A stretch of DNA of 17,858 nucleotides from an uncultured Nocardioides sp. (GTDB lineage Bacteria; Actinomycetota; Actinomycetes; Propionibacteriales; Nocardioidaceae), in assembly GCF_946885725.1 (NCBI RefSeq), contig NZ_CAMPGZ010000073.1, positions 1-17,858 of the forward strand. The letters run 5' to 3'. The position numbers were made by a program, and so were the translations under genes. Positions 1 to 8,569 of the stretch are shown here, one piece after another (positions within the stretch are counted from its first letter, which is position 1; each line of letters begins with the position of its first letter). Under the pieces are notes generated by a model that was not told the DNA's origin, searched no databases, and saw only the letters and a program-made list of their open reading frames with translations.

Positions 1-1294
1 TCTCCGTACGGCCCGCCTCCGCCGCCCGGCCCAGCAGGTCCACCGGCGACTCGTTGAACCGGAAGTTGTTGACCGCGCCGGCGACCTCGCCGTTCTCGAC
101 GAGGTACACCCCGTCGCGGGTCAGCCCGGTGAGCAGCAGGGTCTGCGGGTCGACCTCGCGGATGTACCACAGGCACGTCAGGAGCAGGCCGCGCTCCATG
201 CCGGCGACCAGGTCGTCGGTCGAGCCGGTCGAGCCGTCGACCTCGACGATGAGGTTGTCGACGTACGGCGTCACCGGCTGGCCGGTCAGCTCGGCGGAGT
301 GCCGGGTCTGGAGCAGCGCGGTGAGCGTGCCGTCCTTGACCCAGTCGGTGTGACCGAGGGGCAGACCGTTGTCGAAGACGCTCTCGACGTTGCTGCTCGA
401 CGACGCGGTGACGAACGTGCTCGCGCCGAGGCCGGGGTAGGCCGGGTCGGAGTAGACCTGGACCGGCTTGGACGACAGCGCCTCGCCGATGCGGGTGCCG
501 CCGCCGCGGCGGGAGAACACCGTCTGGCCGTCGTGCGCCTCGCGGGCGGAGGCGGTCCAGTAGGCGTAGATCATCAGGTCGCTGACCGCGGTCGGCGGCA
601 GCACCGTGTCGTAGCGGCCGGCCGGCAGGTCGACGCGGCGCTCGGCCCAGCCGAGCCGGCGGACGAGCTCGGCCTCCACGGCGGCGACGTCGACGTCCTT
701 GAAGTCGCGGGTGGCGCCGCCGACCCAGGCGCTGGTGGTGAGGTCGGCGTTCTTGCCGGTACAGCCGTAGTGGCCGGTGGGCTGGACGTGCCGGAGGCGC
801 AGCCCGGTCGTCGAGCCGAGGTACGTCGTGGTCACGTCGTGGTCGACGAAACCGTAGAGCACGCGGCCCTCGGCACCTGCGCGGCCGAACGCCTCGCCGA
901 GCGCGGGTGCGACGTCGGCGTACACCTCGATCGACGTGGTGCCGGGGGCCTCGTCCCAGTCGTCGGCGGCGTCGCCCGTGACGAGCTCCTGCGCGTCCTC
1001 GGCGGGCGAACCCGCCGCTGCGGCTGCGTCGGCGGCCTCGACGATCCGGTCGACCTGCTCGGTGCTCGCCGCACTCGACGTCACCGAGCCGGTGGCCACG
1101 CCCTCGGCGCCCTCGTGGAACGCGATCACGGTGACGGTGACGGAGTGCATGACGCCGTTGGTGGTCAGCGTGTTGTTGGCCCAGCGCAGGTTGGCGCTGG
1201 TCGAGTCGCGGACGATCGCGACGCAGTGGTCCGAGCGCGACGCCTTCAGGGCGTACTCGACGAGCTGCTGCGGGGTGCTCGAGCGGCTGTTCAT
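1..1294 (-). CDS. pmbA: TldE/PmbA-family metalloprotease subunit (3' end outside window)
   Basis: Open frame reading leftwards from the ATG at 1294 without a stop to the window edge: 431 residues seen, with probably a few tens missing at the C-terminus. The protein reads as TldE/PmbA: an N-terminal alpha/beta part with repeated Asn/Thr-rich strands, then a C-terminal barrel with stretches such as VFDNGLPLGHTDW and GVYLVENGEVAGAVNNFRFN. It has no HExxxH motif, as expected for the TldE partner; the metal site is supplied by TldD. TldD and TldE form a cytoplasmic heterodimeric peptidase acting on unfolded or modified small peptides. The start overlaps the tldD stop in an ATGA junction, and a GAGGGAG Shine-Dalgarno lies 4 bases upstream, inside tldD, so the two are translationally coupled. 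No peptide precursor gene is visible nearby, so the substrate is unknown. Confidence 0.93.
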   Translation of the reverse strand, partial: MNSRSSTPQQLVEYALKASRSDHCVAIVRDSTSANLRWANNTLTTNGVMHSVTVTVIAFHEGAEGVATGSVTSSAASTEQVDRIVEAADAAAAAGSPAEDAQELVTGDAADDWDEAPGTTSIEVYADVAPALGEAFGRAGAEGRVLYGFVDHDVTTTYLGSTTGLRLRHVQPTGHYGCTGKNADLTTSAWVGGATRDFKDVDVAAVEAELVRRLGWAERRVDLPAGRYDTVLPPTAVSDLMIYAYWTASAREAHDGQTVFSRRGGGTRIGEALSSKPVQVYSDPAYPGLGASTFVTASSSSNVESVFDNGLPLGHTDWVKDGTLTALLQTRHSAELTGQPVTPYVDNLIVEVDGSTGSTDDLVAGMERGLLLTCLWYIREVDPQTLLLTGLTRDGVYLVENGEVAGAVNNFRFNESPVDLLGRAAEAGRTE

Positions 1295-2832
1295 GCTGCT
1301 CCCTCGGCGGTGGTGTTGAGGACGTTGACGCCACGGAACAGGGCGGACGGGCAGCCGTGCGAGACGGCGGCGACCTGGCCGGGCTGGGCCTTGCCGCAGT
1401 TGAACGCGCCGCCGAGCTCCCAGGTCTGGGGACCGCCGACCGCCTCCATCGAGCGCCAGAAGTCGGTGGTGGTGGCCTGGTAGGCGACGTCGCGCAGCTG
1501 CCCGGCGACCCGGCCGTTCTCGATCTTGTAGAACCGCTGGCCGGTGAACTGGAAGTTGTAGCGCTGCATGTCGATCGACCAGGACCGGTCGCCGACGATG
1601 TAGATGCCGCGTTCGACGCCGCTGATGAGGCCGTCGGTGTCGGGGCCGTCGGCGGAGGGCTGCAGCGAGACGTTGGCCATGCGCTGGATCGGGATGTGCC
1701 CGGGGGAGTCGGCGTAGGCGCAGCCGTTGCTGCGGCCGCCGTTGAGCTCCGCGCCGTACTCGTGCGCCATCGACCGGTCGAGCTGGTAGCCGACGAGGAC
1801 GCCGTCCTTGACGATGTCCCACTCCTGGGTCTGCACGCCCTCGTCGTCGTATCCGATCGTGGCGAGGCCGTGCTCCACGGTGCGGTCGCCGGTGACGTGC
1901 ATGATCGAGGAGCCGTACTGCAGCTTGCCGAGCTGGTCGATCGTGGCGAACGAGGTGCCGGCGTAGTTGGCCTCGTAGCCGAGCGCGCGGTCGAGCTCGG
2001 TGGCGTGCCCGATCGACTCGTGGATGGTGAGCCAGAGGTTCGACGGGTGGATGACCAGGTCGTAGCGGCCGGCCTCGACCGACGGCGCCTTGAGCTTCTC
2101 GGCGAGGAGCTCGGGCAGCTGCGCGACCTCGGCGTCCCAGTCGTGGATGCCGCCGACCATGTACTCCCAGCCGCGGCCGACCGGCGGCGCGATCGTGCGC
2201 ATCGAGTCGAACACGCCGGTCTCGTCGTTGGTGCCGAACGCCTCGAGCTCGGGCAGCAGCCGGACCCGCTGCTGGGTCGTCGTGGTGCCGGCGAGATCGG
2301 TGTAGAACTTGTTCTCCAGCACCTGGCGCAGCTCGCCGCTGGAGTGCGCGACGCCGGGGGCGTCGTACAGCCGCGCCGAGAGGTCGCGCAGCAGCTCGAC
2401 CTTGTCGCTCAGAGGTACGGCCAACGGGTCGATCTCGTAGGCGCTGACCCAGGTGACGTCGCCGTACGTCGGCTCGGGCGCGAGCACCACGGGGCGGGAG
2501 GTCATCGCCGCCGCGACCTGCGCGGTCTGCAGCGCGGTCTCGGCGACCTGCACCGCCGAGTCGGGGGTGAGCACCACGCCGGACGCGAAGCCCCACGCAC
2601 CGTTGAGGATCACGCGCACGGCGAAGCCGATGTCCTCGCGGTCGGAGGCTCCCTGGAGCCGCCCGTCGCGCACCCGGATGTCCTGGTAGCGCACGCGCTC
2701 GAACCGGAAGTCGGCGTGGTCGACGTGGAAGTCCTGGCAGCGCGCCAGCGCGGCCTCGGCCATCTTGCGGTAGGGCAGCGCGGTGAACGTCGGGTCGATC
2801 TCGGCGTCCCGCGTCGTGGACGTGCTGGTCAT
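1291..2832 (-). CDS. tldD: TldD-family zinc metalloprotease
   Basis: 513 residues. The zinc motif HESIGH is at residues 271-276 (H271, E272, H276). The conserved C-terminal metal-binding cysteine is C479, in FNCGKAQPGQ. Both agree with the TldD family, and the length is only slightly above that of E. coli TldD. TldD supplies the catalytic zinc of the TldD/TldE heterodimer, a cytoplasmic peptidase implicated in trimming peptide antibiotics and toxin-antitoxin proteins. The next gene, pmbA, overlaps by 4 bases, so the pair is intact as an operon. The ATG at 2832 is preceded by TAGGTT and exactly six bases, with no good Shine-Dalgarno, suggesting a leaderless mRNA starting at the ATG. Family assignment is secure; substrate unknown. 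Confidence 0.96.
   Translation of the reverse strand: MTSTSTTRDAEIDPTFTALPYRKMAEAALARCQDFHVDHADFRFERVRYQDIRVRDGRLQGASDREDIGFAVRVILNGAWGFASGVVLTPDSAVQVAETALQTAQVAAAMTSRPVVLAPEPTYGDVTWVSAYEIDPLAVPLSDKVELLRDLSARLYDAPGVAHSSGELRQVLENKFYTDLAGTTTTQQRVRLLPELEAFGTNDETGVFDSMRTIAPPVGRGWEYMVGGIHDWDAEVAQLPELLAEKLKAPSVEAGRYDLVIHPSNLWLTIHESIGHATELDRALGYEANYAGTSFATIDQLGKLQYGSSIMHVTGDRTVEHGLATIGYDDEGVQTQEWDIVKDGVLVGYQLDRSMAHEYGAELNGGRSNGCAYADSPGHIPIQRMANVSLQPSADGPDTDGLISGVERGIYIVGDRSWSIDMQRYNFQFTGQRFYKIENGRVAGQLRDVAYQATTTDFWRSMEAVGGPQTWELGGAFNCGKAQPGQVAAVSHGCPSALFRGVNVLNTTAEGAA
1299..1305 (-). promoter_or_regulatory. ribosome binding site of pmbA inside tldD
   Basis: On the minus strand GAGGGAG is followed by 4 bases and then the pmbA ATG (1294). 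It lies in the last codons of tldD and, with the ATGA stop/start overlap, supports coupled translation. Confidence 0.6.
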
Positions 2833-2838
2833 GCGACG

Positions 2839-2844
2839 AACCTA
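2839..2844 (-). promoter_or_regulatory. predicted -10 box of a leaderless tldD-pmbA transcript
   Basis: TAGGTT on the minus strand (TANNNT form), six bases before the tldD ATG. No convincing -35 hexamer. The same TAGGTTCG sequence precedes the gene starting at 12896 at the same distance. Confidence 0.45.
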
Positions 2845-2891
2845 GCGAAGCGCTCCCGGCGCATCCGACACCCGGGTGGCGTGCCGCGGGC

Positions 2892-3362
2892 TCAGGTCTC
2901 GCCGTCGACCTCCTGCGCCTCGAGCAGGGTCGGGGCGTCGCCCATCCAGGTCGCGGGGAGTACGTCGAAGCCGGCGGCCCGCGCCGCGTCGCACACCAAC
3001 GGGTCGTCGTCGACGAGCACCGCGATCTCGCGGTCGCGGCTCAGCTCGCGGAGCACCTCGACCTTGAACTCGCGCGCTGGCCGGTGGTCACCCCACGGCC
3101 GCAGCCGCACCGGTCCCGGCGGCAGCTCGTGATTGTCGAGCCACGCCTGGGTGTCGTCGCGGCAGTACTCCGGCCGCCCGGACAGGTACACGACGTCGTG
3201 CACTTCCGCGAGCGCCTCGACGACGCGGCGGCCCTCCTCGAGCAGCGGGTCCTTCGGGGCCGCGCCGAAGAAGCGCCGCCAGTCCTTGGGCCGGGTCTCG
3301 ACGTACTTCAGCCGGTGCCGGACGTCGGCGACGACGCCGTCGAGGTCGATGACGGCAACCAT
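2892..3362 (-). CDS. HAD-superfamily phosphatase, polynucleotide 3'-phosphatase-like
   Basis: 156 residues from the ATG at 3362. The nucleophile motif DLDGVVADV is at residues 6-14 (D6, D8). It is followed by LSGRP (motif II region) and VLVDDDPLVCDAARAAG (acidic motif IV). The SGRP variant and small size resemble the phosphatase domain of polynucleotide kinase-phosphatases, which remove 3' phosphates from nucleic acid ends; the exact substrate cannot be read from sequence. An in-frame GTG at 3401 would add 13 polar residues and start 7 bases after the sbcC stop. I prefer the ATG because it puts the first beta strand at the N-terminus, as in relatives, but neither start has a strong Shine-Dalgarno. 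It follows sbcC closely on the same strand, so a joint role in processing DNA ends is possible (inference). Confidence 0.8.
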   Translation of the reverse strand: MVAVIDLDGVVADVRHRLKYVETRPKDWRRFFGAAPKDPLLEEGRRVVEALAEVHDVVYLSGRPEYCRDDTQAWLDNHELPPGPVRLRPWGDHRPAREFKVEVLRELSRDREIAVLVDDDPLVCDAARAAGFDVLPATWMGDAPTLLEAQEVDGET

Positions 3363-3408
3363 GCGGCGTGCTTCGGACGACTGGCTCGGGGTGCGCGGCA
3401 CGCGACCA

Positions 3409-6400
3409 TCATCCGACGAGGGCGGGCAGCCGGATCGACGACCCCGCCGGGGTCTTGTCGACGTGGAGCTGCACCGGGATCCGGCTCCGGAGCTCGGTGA
3501 CGTGGCTGACGATGCCGACCGTGCGGCCGCCGGCGCGCAGCCCGTCGAGCCGGTCCATCACGTCGTCGAGTGTGTCGGCGTCGAGGGCGCCGAACCCCTC
3601 GTCGACGAACAGCGTCTCGATCTCGACGCCGCCGGCCTCGTGGGTGACGACGTCGGCGAGGCCGAGCGCCAGCGAGAGCGAGACGACGAACGTCTCCCCG
3701 CCGCTGAGCGTCGCGGGGTCGCGCACGTCGCCGGTCCACTGGTCGACCACCTCGAGACCGAGCCCGGCCTGCGAGCCACGCCGGGCCGCGCGGTCGGTGC
3801 GCTGGAGGAGGTAGCGCTGGTCACGCAGGTGGGACAGCCGCTCGTTGGCGGCGTCGAGCACCTGGTCGAGCCGGGTGGCCAGGACGTAGGCGGACAGCCG
3901 CATCTGGAGCTGGTTGTCGCCGCCCATCCCGCGCACCAGCCGCGACATCGACTCGGCGAGCTCGTAGTCCTGACGAGCAGGCGCCCAGGCGGTGAGCGCC
4001 GCGTCGAGCCGGTCGACGAGGCTCCTCACCGCGGTGAGCCCCTGCTCGGCGACGTGCAGCTCACGCGTCGCGGCGGCGAGCGTCTCGCGCGCCTCGCGTG
4101 CGGCACCCGCGAGCGCATCCAGGTCGGCTGGCTCGCCGTCCGGGACATCGGCGAGCGCCGGGTCGTCGAGGGTCGCGCGGGCTGCGGCGTCGCGGCGCGC
4201 ATGCTCGACGAGCAGGGCCTCGTGACGGCGCTGGACGGTCTCGGTGATCAGGGCGTCCCGGACGGCGTCGAGACTCTCGAAACCTTCGTCTGCGGCGACG
4301 TCGAGCGCGTGCGCGAACACTTCGGAGACCCGCTCGGCCGCGGCGACGGCGACCTCGGCGGTGTCGCTCGCGAGCTCAGCCGCAGCCAGGTCGGCCTCGA
4401 GCCGGGCGAGCAGTGCCGGTACGCCGTCCGCCGGCTCGGTGTCACCGAGTCCGAGGTCCGCGGACGCCGCGGCGAGGGCATCCTCGGCCCGCGCGACGCG
4501 CTGTTCATCAGCACGTTCGGCTTCGGTGAGCTCGGCGACGCGCAGCTCGGCCGCGCGGAGTGCGTCGTCGGCCGCGGCCAGGCGACGTTCGACGTCGGCG
4601 AGCTCCGACTGCAGCGTCCCGGCCTCGGTCGCGGCGGTCTCGGCGGCGGCCAGGTCGGACCGGAGCCGGGCGACCTCGTCGGCCCAGTCGGCGGCGGAGC
4701 GGCCTGCGGCCTGCTCCCGCAGCGACGCGACCTGACGCCGGGCGTCCGCCTCGCGGGCGGCGAGGTCGGCGTGGAGGCGCTGCGCGTCGTCGAAGGCGGC
4801 GCCCGCGGCGGCCTGCTCGTCGTCGGTCACGGGGTGGTGCTCGCTGGTGGCGGGGGAGGGGTGGTCGGTCGACCCGCAGACCGCGCAGGCGACGCCGTCC
4901 TCCAGCCGGCCGGCGAGCTCGGCGGCGATGCCGTCGAGCCGCCGCTGCAGCAGGTCCTGCATGTGCTCGCGCGCATCGGCGGCGCGGTCGCGGGCGTCGC
5001 GGACCTCGTCGGCGAGCCGCTCGACCTCCGCCTCAGCGGCGGGCAGCGCCTCGGCGGCGCGGGCGCGCTGCCGGGACGCCGTCGCCTGGAGCCGGTGCGC
5101 CTCCACTCGGCCGGCCCGGTCGCGTGCCTCGTCGAGCCGGGCGCGCAGCTCGTCACGTCGCGTCGGGAGCGCGGCCTGCTCGTGCGCCGCCGTCTCGCGC
5201 CTCGCCGTGGCGCCCGACAGCTCGCGGCGGGTGGCATCCAGCGTCGAGACCGCGTCGGCGTGCTCGGCGAGCAGCGGCAGGAGCCGTTCGGCGCGCCCGG
5301 TCCGGTCGCGCAACGAGGCCACGGTGTCGGTCCACGTCGGCGCCGGCGACAGTCCTCGCGCAGCGGCGGTGGAGGCGGCTCGGTCCGCCCGCGAGGCGGC
5401 TGTGTCGGCCTCGCGGGTGGCGCGGTCGAGCACGGCAAGGGCGGGCAGCACGCGACCCGCCCGCCGGTGGGCGTCGAGGGCGCTGGCGGCCTCGTCGAGC
5501 GCGTCGGCATCCTCGTGCAGGGCGGCCAGCGCCGCCTCGGCCTCGGCACGCCGAGCGCGTAGCTGCTCGACTCGACGGGCTTGCTCGAGCGCGCACGACG
5601 CCTCGGCCTCGGACCGGCTCGCCTGATCGTGCGCGGCCGCCGCGACGACGTGCCGGGTGGTGGCGTCGTCGAGCAGGGCGCGGGCCCACGTCAGGGTCTC
5701 GCCGGTGCCGGAAGCGTGGACCAGTCCCTCGGGACCGAGCGGTTCGGGCACCGGGACCCCGGCGTGCTCGGCCAGCGTGTCGACCAGCCGCTGCACCGTC
5801 GACTGTCCCTCCGCGGCAGCGGCGCGCCGCTCGCGGCTGTGGTCGGCCACCCAGTCCTCGATGCGCGCGAACCGGTCGGTGTGGAACAGCCGCTGGAGCA
5901 CCTCGTGACGCTCCTGCGAGGACGCGTGCAGGAACCGCTGGAACTCGCCCTGCGGCAGCATCGCCACCTGCTGGAACTGGCTCGACTGCATGCCGACCAG
6001 GTCCGACACCAGCTGGCCGACCTCGGCCGCGCGATGGCTGAGCAGGTGCTCGCCGTCAGACCGCACCTCGGCGATGGTGGCCTTGGCCTTCTCGGTCGTG
6101 GTGCCGTCGCCGCGGCGTTTGGGCCGCGTCCACTCGGGAGTACGGCGTACGACGAGACGTCGCTCGCGCACGCTGAAGTCGAGCACCACCTCGGGGCGCG
6201 CATCGTCGGAGGCGTGCTGCGACTTCAAGGTCTTGATGCCGCGCACGCCCGGGACCTGGCCGTAGAGCGCGAAGCAGACCGCGTCGAGGATGCTGGTCTT
6301 GCCGGCGCCGGTCGCCCCGGAGAGCAGGAACAGGCCGGCGTCGTTGAGCGCGTCGAAGTCGACGTGCTCGGTGCCGGGGAACGGTCCGAACGCGGTGACG

Positions 6401-6420
6401 GTCAGGGCATGCAACCTCAC
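3409..6420 (-). CDS. sbcC: SbcC-type DNA repair ATPase (Rad50-like SMC protein)
   Basis: 1003 residues from a GTG at 6420. Walker A GATGAGKTS is at 35-43, the zinc-hook CAVC at 512-515 in the exact middle, the ABC signature LSGGE at about 905-909, and Walker B TLFVDEG at about 936-942 followed by the D-loop ALD. Between these lie long Ala/Glu/Arg-rich heptad regions, the two coiled-coil arms. With SbcD it forms the ATP-dependent nuclease that opens DNA hairpins and blocked double-strand ends. The frame is open further upstream, but that part lies inside sbcD. The GTG at 6420 gives the canonical N-terminus (MRLHALTVTAFGPF), sits 4 bases after the sbcD stop, and has a GGGGTGA Shine-Dalgarno in the sbcD end. 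All catalytic motifs are intact. Confidence 0.97.
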   Translation of the reverse strand: MRLHALTVTAFGPFPGTEHVDFDALNDAGLFLLSGATGAGKTSILDAVCFALYGQVPGVRGIKTLKSQHASDDARPEVVLDFSVRERRLVVRRTPEWTRPKRRGDGTTTEKAKATIAEVRSDGEHLLSHRAAEVGQLVSDLVGMQSSQFQQVAMLPQGEFQRFLHASSQERHEVLQRLFHTDRFARIEDWVADHSRERRAAAAEGQSTVQRLVDTLAEHAGVPVPEPLGPEGLVHASGTGETLTWARALLDDATTRHVVAAAAHDQASRSEAEASCALEQARRVEQLRARRAEAEAALAALHEDADALDEAASALDAHRRAGRVLPALAVLDRATREADTAASRADRAASTAAARGLSPAPTWTDTVASLRDRTGRAERLLPLLAEHADAVSTLDATRRELSGATARRETAAHEQAALPTRRDELRARLDEARDRAGRVEAHRLQATASRQRARAAEALPAAEAEVERLADEVRDARDRAADAREHMQDLLQRRLDGIAAELAGRLEDGVACAVCGSTDHPSPATSEHHPVTDDEQAAAGAAFDDAQRLHADLAAREADARRQVASLREQAAGRSAADWADEVARLRSDLAAAETAATEAGTLQSELADVERRLAAADDALRAAELRVAELTEAERADEQRVARAEDALAAASADLGLGDTEPADGVPALLARLEADLAAAELASDTAEVAVAAAERVSEVFAHALDVAADEGFESLDAVRDALITETVQRRHEALLVEHARRDAAARATLDDPALADVPDGEPADLDALAGAAREARETLAAATRELHVAEQGLTAVRSLVDRLDAALTAWAPARQDYELAESMSRLVRGMGGDNQLQMRLSAYVLATRLDQVLDAANERLSHLRDQRYLLQRTDRAARRGSQAGLGLEVVDQWTGDVRDPATLSGGETFVVSLSLALGLADVVTHEAGGVEIETLFVDEGFGALDADTLDDVMDRLDGLRAGGRTVGIVSHVTELRSRIPVQLHVDKTPAGSSIRLPALVG

Positions 6421-6424
6421 GGCG

Positions 6425-7621
6425 TCACCCCGACTCGCGCACGTCGATGAAGCGGTCCGCGTCACGGTCTTCGTTGATCCGGCAGGAGTCGCAGGCCAGC
6501 TGCAGCAGCAGGGTCTCCTCGGTGGTGGCCTCGAGCTCGCGCACCTCGGCGACGAAGCCCAGCGCGACGTCGAGGTCGGAGCGGCCGTCGACCCGGGGGA
6601 GCGCGGGGCCGCGCGCACGCGGCGCGCCCTCGGGCTCGAACGCCAGCAGCAGCGCGTGTGGGAAGCGGGACCGCAGCCGCTCCATCGCGTGCAGTGGGCG
6701 GCGGGCGTCGGTGATCGTGGCCTGCACCCAGGCGTCCTCGGCGTCGGCGAGCACCGGGTCGCGCAGCAGGTCCTCCAACCGGCCACGGATGCTGCGGAGC
6801 TGCCGGGGCACCGGCGCCGGCACGAAGTCGGCGCGCTCCACGCCAACGGGCCCGAGCTCGACGAGCCAGGACCCCTTGGTGTGGCGCCCCTCGGAGAAGG
6901 AGTAGGCCAGCGGCGAGCCGCTGTAGCGAAGGGTCTCGCTCAACGTCTGTCGACCGTGCAGGTGGCCGAGCGCGGTGTAGTCGATGCCGGCGAACAGGCT
7001 CGCGGGGGCCAGCTGCACGCCGCCGACGGAGATGTCGCGTTCGCTGTCGCTGGCCATCGCGGGCGCGACCTCGGGGTCGCCGGCCACGAACGCGTGCGCC
7101 ATCACCACCGACCGGGCGTCCGGACGCCCGTCGAGGTCGGCGCGCACGCGACGCATCGCCTCGGCGAGCGCGGCCTCGTGACTGCGGGCGGACAGCTGCC
7201 AGGGGCCGCGCACCGCGTCGGGTTCGAGGTAGGGCAGGCCGTAGACGGCCACCGGTCCGTGCTCGTCCTCGAGCAGCACGGGAGTGCCGACGTCCTGGTG
7301 ACGCGTGCGCAGGTGCACGCCGGCCGCGTCGGCCAGCCGGGCGTTGAAGCCGAGTCGGACGTGGGAGTCGTGGTTGCCGCTGGTCACCACGACCTGGGCG
7401 CGTGAGGCGGCGAGCCGGGCGAAGGTCTCGTCGGCGAGCTCGACCGCGTCGACCGGCGGGAGGGCGCGGTCGTAGATGTCACCGGACACGACAACGAGGT
7501 CGACCCGCTCCTCCTCGACCGTCGCCAGCAGGTGGTCGACGAACGCCGCCTGGGCATCGAGCAGCCCCACCTGGTGGAAGGACCGTCCCAGGTGCCAGTC
7601 GGAGGTGTGCAGGACTCGCAT
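6425..7621 (-). CDS. sbcD: SbcD-type exonuclease subunit (Mre11-like)
   Basis: 398 residues. The calcineurin-like metallophosphoesterase motifs are all present in order: SDWHLGR (D8, H10), SGDIYDR (D48), SGNHDS (N83, H84), a lone active-site His at about 176 (VMAHAF), and GHLHG (H220, H222). These bind two Mn ions in Mre11/SbcD nucleases. The C-terminal part is the less conserved capping and SbcC-binding domain. The product is the nuclease subunit of the SbcCD complex, in the cytoplasm on the nucleoid. The ATG at 7621 places the first beta strand at residue 1. It lies 39 bases after the fdhD stop. TAGCGT eight bases before the ATG could be a -10 box of its own near-leaderless promoter. sbcC follows by 4 bases. 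Confidence 0.97.
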   Translation of the reverse strand: MRVLHTSDWHLGRSFHQVGLLDAQAAFVDHLLATVEEERVDLVVVSGDIYDRALPPVDAVELADETFARLAASRAQVVVTSGNHDSHVRLGFNARLADAAGVHLRTRHQDVGTPVLLEDEHGPVAVYGLPYLEPDAVRGPWQLSARSHEAALAEAMRRVRADLDGRPDARSVVMAHAFVAGDPEVAPAMASDSERDISVGGVQLAPASLFAGIDYTALGHLHGRQTLSETLRYSGSPLAYSFSEGRHTKGSWLVELGPVGVERADFVPAPVPRQLRSIRGRLEDLLRDPVLADAEDAWVQATITDARRPLHAMERLRSRFPHALLLAFEPEGAPRARGPALPRVDGRSDLDVALGFVAEVRELEATTEETLLLQLACDSCRINEDRDADRFIDVRESG

Positions 7622-7660
7622 CGCCCCGAACGCTAATCGGGCGTGCCGACAGTCAGGTGC

Positions 7661-8527
7661 TCACACGCCGAGCCGCTCGGGAGCGCTGTAGACGACGAAG
7701 CGCTCGGCGTCGACGAAGCCCACCGCGCACAGCCCCGCCCGGCGGGCGAGGTCCACCGCGAGGCTGGACGGTGCGCCGACCGCGGCGAGGACGCCGACGC
7801 CCGCCGCGACTGCCTTCTGCACGACCTCGAAGCCGATGCGGCCGCTGACCGCGAGCACGGGTACGGCGGTGGGGACGCCGGCGAGCAGACGGTGGCCGAC
7901 CACCTTGTCGACGGCGTTGTGCCGCCCGATGTCCTCGCGCACGACGAGCGGCTCGCCCTCGGCGGTGAACAGGCCCGCGGCATGGAGACCGCCGGTGGAG
8001 TCGAACACGCGCTGGGCCTCGCGCAGACGTGCCGGCAGCTTGTGGACGATCTCCCGGTCGACGGTCACCGGCTCGGCATCGTCGCGTCCGGCGAGCGCGC
8101 TGCTGCGCAGCGACAGCACGTCGTCGATGCTCTCGGCGCCGCACACCCCGCACGCCGAGGACGCGCCCGCCAGTCCGGCGTACCGCGCCGACGGGTGACG
8201 CAGCGGCGGCCCGGCCAGGTCGACGGTGACGACGTTGTACTCCTGCTCGGGAGTCAGGGAAGTGTCGGTGCAGTAGGCCACGGTGCGCAGATGCTCCTGC
8301 ACCCCAACGACCCCCTCGGCGAACAGGAACCCCGCCGCCAGCTCGAAGTCGTGCCCCGGCGTGCGCATCGTGACGGCGATCCGGTGCGCTTCCACGCCCG
8401 GCCACGAGCAGCGGATCTCGAGCGGCTCCTCGGTCGCCAGCCGGTCCTCCCGCGCGACAGTCCCGGTGGCGCGGACCTCTCTGACGCGGGTGCGCACCGA
8501 CGGTCCGGGGCGTCGGTTCGGGCTCAC
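7661..8527 (-). CDS. fdhD: FdhD: sulfurtransferase for formate dehydrogenase
   Basis: 288 residues. The characteristic stretch RTPGHDFELAAGFLFAEG is near residues 55-72. The sulfur-relay cysteine pair is in CGVCG (C126 and C129, matching C121/C124 of the E. coli protein). The C-terminal half has the glycine-rich, cofactor-binding HNAVDKVVGH and SGRIGFE segments. FdhD takes sulfur from the cysteine desulfurase IscS and passes it to the bis-molybdopterin guanine dinucleotide cofactor of formate dehydrogenase. No formate dehydrogenase or molybdenum cofactor gene lies in the window, so its client is elsewhere. The GTG start at 8527 follows a TAGGGT box by exactly six bases with no Shine-Dalgarno, suggesting a leaderless transcript. 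Confidence 0.95.
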   Translation of the reverse strand: MSPNRRPGPSVRTRVREVRATGTVAREDRLATEEPLEIRCSWPGVEAHRIAVTMRTPGHDFELAAGFLFAEGVVGVQEHLRTVAYCTDTSLTPEQEYNVVTVDLAGPPLRHPSARYAGLAGASSACGVCGAESIDDVLSLRSSALAGRDDAEPVTVDREIVHKLPARLREAQRVFDSTGGLHAAGLFTAEGEPLVVREDIGRHNAVDKVVGHRLLAGVPTAVPVLAVSGRIGFEVVQKAVAAGVGVLAAVGAPSSLAVDLARRAGLCAVGFVDAERFVVYSAPERLGV

Positions 8528-8533
8528 GAGGGA

Positions 8534-8539
8534 ACCCTA
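8534..8539 (-). promoter_or_regulatory. predicted -10 box of leaderless fdhD transcript
   Basis: TAGGGT on the minus strand, six bases before the GTG at 8527. It shares bases 8538-8539 with a plus-strand TATATT, so the two divergent -10 boxes overlap. Confidence 0.45.
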
Positions 8540-8543
8540 TATT
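8538..8543 (+). promoter_or_regulatory. predicted -10 box for the PAP2 phosphatase gene
   Basis: TATATT, a strong -10 match in an otherwise GC-rich area. Transcription would begin near 8550, giving a leader of about 70 bases before the GTG at 8622. I see no clear -35 hexamer. Confidence 0.35.
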
Positions 8544-8569
8544 TGGGGGCGAAGGCGAGGCTGGAGTCT

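Noticed and set aside
1..2891. Peptide precursor (RiPP-type) gene next to tldD/pmbA
   Set aside because: TldD/TldE mature some peptide antibiotics, but no small precursor-like frame or other modifying enzyme is visible; the pair is common as a housekeeping operon.
299..3132. Long plus-strand open frames opposite pmbA and tldD
   Set aside because: They are antisense to genes with clear family motifs; long spurious frames are expected in GC-rich coding DNA, and their Arg/Gly/Ala-rich translations match no family.
3133..6450. Very long plus-strand frames opposite sbcC
   Set aside because: Shadow of the sbcC codon pattern; SbcC has all its ATPase and zinc-hook motifs.
6421..6846. N-terminal extension of sbcC into sbcD
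   Set aside because: The extra 142 residues lie within sbcD and resemble no SbcC; the GTG at 6420 gives the canonical N-terminus.
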